Positions 10,828 to 12,540 of a DNA stretch of 12,540 nucleotides are shown one piece after another. The stretch spans positions 1 through 12,540 of the forward strand of contig CAZWLQ010000019.1 of assembly GCA_964634615.1 (NCBI GenBank). The letters run 5' to 3'. The position numbers and the translations under genes are program-made. This stretch comes from EsbW-18 sp964634615 (GTDB lineage Bacteria > Patescibacteriota > Minisyncoccia > Phycocordibacterales > EsbW-18). The notes under the pieces are model-generated. The model ran no database searches, had not been told where the DNA came from, and saw only the letters and a program-made list of their open reading frames with translations. The first letter of the stretch is position 1. Each line of letters opens with the position of its first letter.

Positions 10828-11793
10828 CTAGTACCGCGTCACATCAACAATCAATCCGTTCTCATCAAAAAGGACAATCGCTTCGCGTTCTTCGCGCCAC
10901 ACATCTTGTCGGTTTGCGTTCAAAAAGATATACCACGTGTCGCCAAGAAAATCGGGATCGTTTTTGTGGAGTTTTACACAACCGTCATAGGTCGAGTACT
11001 CGCGGATAAATGAGCGACATTCGCGCGTGATTGAACTCGGCGCGTCACCTCGTTCACACGACGCAACATCTTCGATTGCCTCCATGCATTCGTCGTACTC
11101 GTCTTCGTCATCAAAGTCGTTGTACGCAAGATCAAAGCGTGCAAGGTCCTCGTCTTCAAGCAGTGGACACGATGTGTAGGGGCTTGGTGTGAAGCGGTTT
11201 TCGTGTGCAAGGTATCCGATACACTGATTCGTCAAGAACGAAGTTTTGATGCCTGCAGCGCCACCACTCGATATGTATGCGGTGTCGCCAGGAGAGAGAT
11301 AGATATCGTCATCAGAAAACCACGGCCGGCTGCTTGTGAGATAACGCACGCCCTCGGGAATTGTTATTGCACGACCCGACACCAAACTTTTCAGTCGCCA
11401 TCCAGTGATATTGATTGGTCGCGCAAAATCGTATGCGGTGTAGAGCGTAAGGTATTCTTCGTTTCGCGTGTCAGCGTACACCGCTGTTGCTTGGAGATCA
11501 ACGAGGTCGCGGTAGGGGGAACGATTTTCATCCTCGAGCGCCTCTTCGACAGCGTCTTCGAGCAAGGCGAGTTCGTCTTCGATGCGCGCAAGCTCGCCGG
11601 TTCGGTATTCGCTGTCACTGATGGCTCCGTCGTTGTTGTCATCGTATGAACGGTTGTACGCGCTCCGCTCCGAGAGACCCTCGGCAGTTTCATATCCCCC
11701 CGAATCAACCAATGAAAAATCTGCGTCACCAAGAAACGAAACTAAAAAGATTCCCGCGATGACTATAAAAATAACTTTAATGAATGAGAGCAT
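10828..11793 (-). CDS. Lamin-tail-domain surface protein with EF-hand-like loop
   Basis: The proposed start is the ATG at 11793 (321 residues), because the membrane anchor follows it directly and the 25-bp element lies just upstream; the frame stays open to an ATG at 11901. An N-terminal helix (KVIFIVIAGIFLVSF, 6-20) would anchor or export the protein. An EF-hand-type loop, DDNNDGAISDSE (51-62), has Asp/Asn at positions 1, 3 and 5, Gly at 6, Ile at 8 and Glu at 12. An acidic helix follows (about 65-95). The lamin-tail-like beta domain starts around 103 (EEYLTLYTAYDFARPINITGW) and ends with DTWYIFLNAN...EAIVLFDENGLIVD (285-317). Between lies a roughly 100-residue insertion with six cysteines (191, 209, 236, 246, 259, 272) and the CIGYL...FTPS...CPL pattern I associate with CPR lamin-tail proteins. 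Likely displayed outside the membrane; the ligand is unknown. The stop is TAG. Confidence 0.75.
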   Translation of the reverse strand: MLSFIKVIFIVIAGIFLVSFLGDADFSLVDSGGYETAEGLSERSAYNRSYDDNNDGAISDSEYRTGELARIEDELALLEDAVEEALEDENRSPYRDLVDLQATAVYADTRNEEYLTLYTAYDFARPINITGWRLKSLVSGRAITIPEGVRYLTSSRPWFSDDDIYLSPGDTAYISSGGAAGIKTSFLTNQCIGYLAHENRFTPSPYTSCPLLEDEDLARFDLAYNDFDDEDEYDECMEAIEDVASCERGDAPSSITRECRSFIREYSTYDGCVKLHKNDPDFLGDTWYIFLNANRQDVWREEREAIVLFDENGLIVDVTRY

Positions 11794-11804
11794 ACGGCGT
11801 GATT

Positions 11805-11829
11805 GGGTATAGCCACTAGGGTATAGGGT
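11805..11829 (-). promoter_or_regulatory. 25-bp element upstream of the lamin-tail gene, shared with holA
   Basis: Second copy of the element at 8213-8237, same orientation relative to the gene: ACCCTATACCC, T, AGTGGCTA, T, ACCC, then 11 bases to the ATG at 11793. TATACC inside it could be the -10 of a nearly leaderless mRNA. No Shine-Dalgarno precedes the ATG. Confidence 0.6.
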
Positions 11830-11865
11830 CGCGCGCCTATTATCAAACAGTGTTGTCGGAGAGTG

Positions 11866-11894
11866 TTGACGCGCGCTTGGACGCAGAGTAGTGT
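11866..11894 (+). promoter_or_regulatory. Possible promoter of the uORF/membrane-protein unit
   Basis: TTGACG (11866-11871), 17 bases, TAGTGT (11889-11894). The -10 is weak. The start near 11901 would give a leader of about 27 bases before the 18-codon ORF. It is divergent from the lamin-tail gene. Confidence 0.35.
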
Positions 11895-11927
11895 TCCTCA
11901 TCAGAACGGTTCCGAAAGGGGATACTC

Positions 11928-11984
11928 ATGCAGCTTCGGTCATGGCATCGCTCGGGCGAGACACTAGGAGGGGTAGGACGATGA
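11928..11984 (+). CDS. 18-residue upstream ORF (possible leader peptide)
   Basis: MQLRSWHRSGETLGGVGR and TGA. AAAGGGG lies six bases before its ATG. Its last codons contain the AGGAGGGG ribosome binding site of the next gene, and its stop overlaps that gene's start as ATGA. This layout suits translational coupling or ribosome-dependent control of the membrane protein. The single Trp and His do not form an amino-acid-attenuator run. It could simply be a chance ORF. Confidence 0.4.
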   Translation: MQLRSWHRSGETLGGVGR

Positions 11985-12436
11985 GGCAGCTCGTGTTATT
12001 TCAAATCAGTATGGCGCTGATTGGCGGCGTTGTGGCTCTTGTGCCAAACGTCGCCACCCCAGCAGGCATCGCTTTTTTCCTTTGTCTGTTCGTGACGTAC
12101 ACGGAAGACTCTGTGGTAGAGGCACGACGTGCGGCGACTGCTCTCATGACCTCGGGACTAGCGTTTGTCGCGGCGATGTATATTCCAACTGAAATCTGGA
12201 ATGTCGCCTGTCTCATGTCACTCCTGTTCCTCACGGGCTTGCTCGATGAGCCAAGTGTAAGTGACTTCTCTGCACCCCTCGCAGCACTCTTCATAGGGCT
12301 GCAGTGGATTGGCGTATATCTTTCGTTCCAGCATGCGGTAGTTGGGCCCGCGTTTCTCGCTGCAGGAGCAATTGCGCTTCTCGCAGTAACCCGCGAGTTC
12401 GTTTTCTGGAGACGTCGGAGGCGGGAACTCCGATAG
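11981..12436 (+). CDS. Hypothetical multi-span membrane protein (151 aa)
   Basis: I do not recognise this protein. The ATG at 11981 follows AGGAGGGG by about nine bases; the upstream in-frame extension has no good start and is polar. The product begins MRQLVLFQISMALIGGVVAL and has about five or six hydrophobic segments (roughly 5-22, 24-40, 52-70, 73-88, 98-114, 119-136). One acidic loop (EDSVVEARRA, 42-51) separates segments two and three, another (LDEPSVSD) segments four and five. The end is strongly basic (FVFWRRRRREL), which by the positive-inside rule is cytoplasmic. No catalytic motif is visible. It is coupled to an 18-codon upstream ORF and closed by a long palindromic terminator. Confidence 0.7.
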   Translation: MRQLVLFQISMALIGGVVALVPNVATPAGIAFFLCLFVTYTEDSVVEARRAATALMTSGLAFVAAMYIPTEIWNVACLMSLLFLTGLLDEPSVSDFSAPLAALFIGLQWIGVYLSFQHAVVGPAFLAAGAIALLAVTREFVFWRRRRRELR

Positions 12437-12443
12437 TAGCCAC

Positions 12444-12478
12444 AGGGCCGGCACCAATGCATTGGTGCCGGCCCTTTC
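12444..12478 (+). terminator. 32-bp perfect palindrome, probable terminator
   Basis: AGGGCCGGCACCAATG is followed by its exact reverse complement (12444-12475) and then TTC. It begins seven bases past the TAG of the membrane-protein gene. The T-tail is very short, but the stem is exceptionally stable. It could serve both strands. Confidence 0.65.
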
Positions 12479-12540
12479 CACATCTATCTCGCGGCGGATA
12501 CCTACGTGGTCGTTGCGCGCCCATGCAATCTTATTCGAGG

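Noticed and set aside
1929..11984. Alternative genetic code (TGA as glycine, or TAG as sense)
   Set aside because: TGA and TAG each end several independent genes at sensible positions, and glycines in conserved motifs use GGN codons.
12001..12524. Minus-strand ORFs near the right edge
   Set aside because: No ribosome binding site; composition is Arg/Ala/Pro-rich; the plus strand has a well-supported membrane protein with a terminator. Nothing could be supported in 12479-12540.

Overview
The window looks like a piece of a Candidate Phyla Radiation (Patescibacteria, probably Paceibacteria/'Parcubacteria') chromosome of roughly 50% GC. This is an inference from four things: reduced housekeeping proteins (a 234-residue HolA-like delta subunit, a PolA with a degenerate proofreading domain), a lamin-tail-domain surface protein with the CxGY...TPS...C pattern I associate with these bacteria, the TGCCTGCC/GGCAGGCA intergenic palindrome I remember as common in their assemblies, and many tiny orphan genes. 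TAA, TAG and TGA all end genes here, so the code is the standard bacterial one and the TGA-to-glycine lineages are disfavoured.

Layout. 1-366: the start of a minus-strand two-helix membrane protein (GTG start) leaving the left edge. 538-1587 (-): ruvB. 1929-3605 (-): a PilB/GspE-type ATPase interrupted by one in-frame amber codon. 3715-4035 (-): orphan small protein. 4132-4590 (+): tsaE. 4645-4884 (-): orphan helical protein. 4980-7388 (+): polA. 7553-7846 (+): orphan small protein. 7960-8192 (+): a pair of tiny overlapping membrane-peptide ORFs. 8252-8956 (+): holA. 8953-9279 (-): small EamA/SMR-like membrane protein abutting tRNA-Lys (9284-9355, -). 9579-10040 (+): SpoU/TrmH methyltransferase, coupled to a KOW-like small protein (10037-10348). 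10426-10764 (-): orphan. 10828-11793 (-): lamin-tail-domain protein. 11928-12436 (+): an 18-codon upstream ORF coupled to a multi-span membrane protein, then a 32-bp perfect palindrome.

Two kinds of expression unit seem to be interleaved. Housekeeping genes (tsaE, polA, holA, trmH-like, probably ruvB) have no Shine-Dalgarno sequence and carry a -10 element a few bases before the ATG, so their mRNAs are predicted to be leaderless or nearly so; tsaE and polA share the arrangement TGnTACAAT, six bases, ATG. Orphan small genes have strong Shine-Dalgarno sequences, short leaders, -35/-10 promoters in most cases and strong hairpin terminators in most cases, and several are richer in GC.

The most unusual signals are: a 25-bp element shared (23/25) by the upstream regions of holA and the lamin-tail gene; the leaderless promoter module; the bicistron of 46- and 31-residue membrane peptides with its terminator built into the second ORF; the four-base junction between tRNA-Lys and a membrane-protein gene of lower GC; a long imperfect hairpin between tRNA-Lys and the methyltransferase; and the amber codon in pilB. 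No mobile element, CRISPR array or rRNA was recognised.
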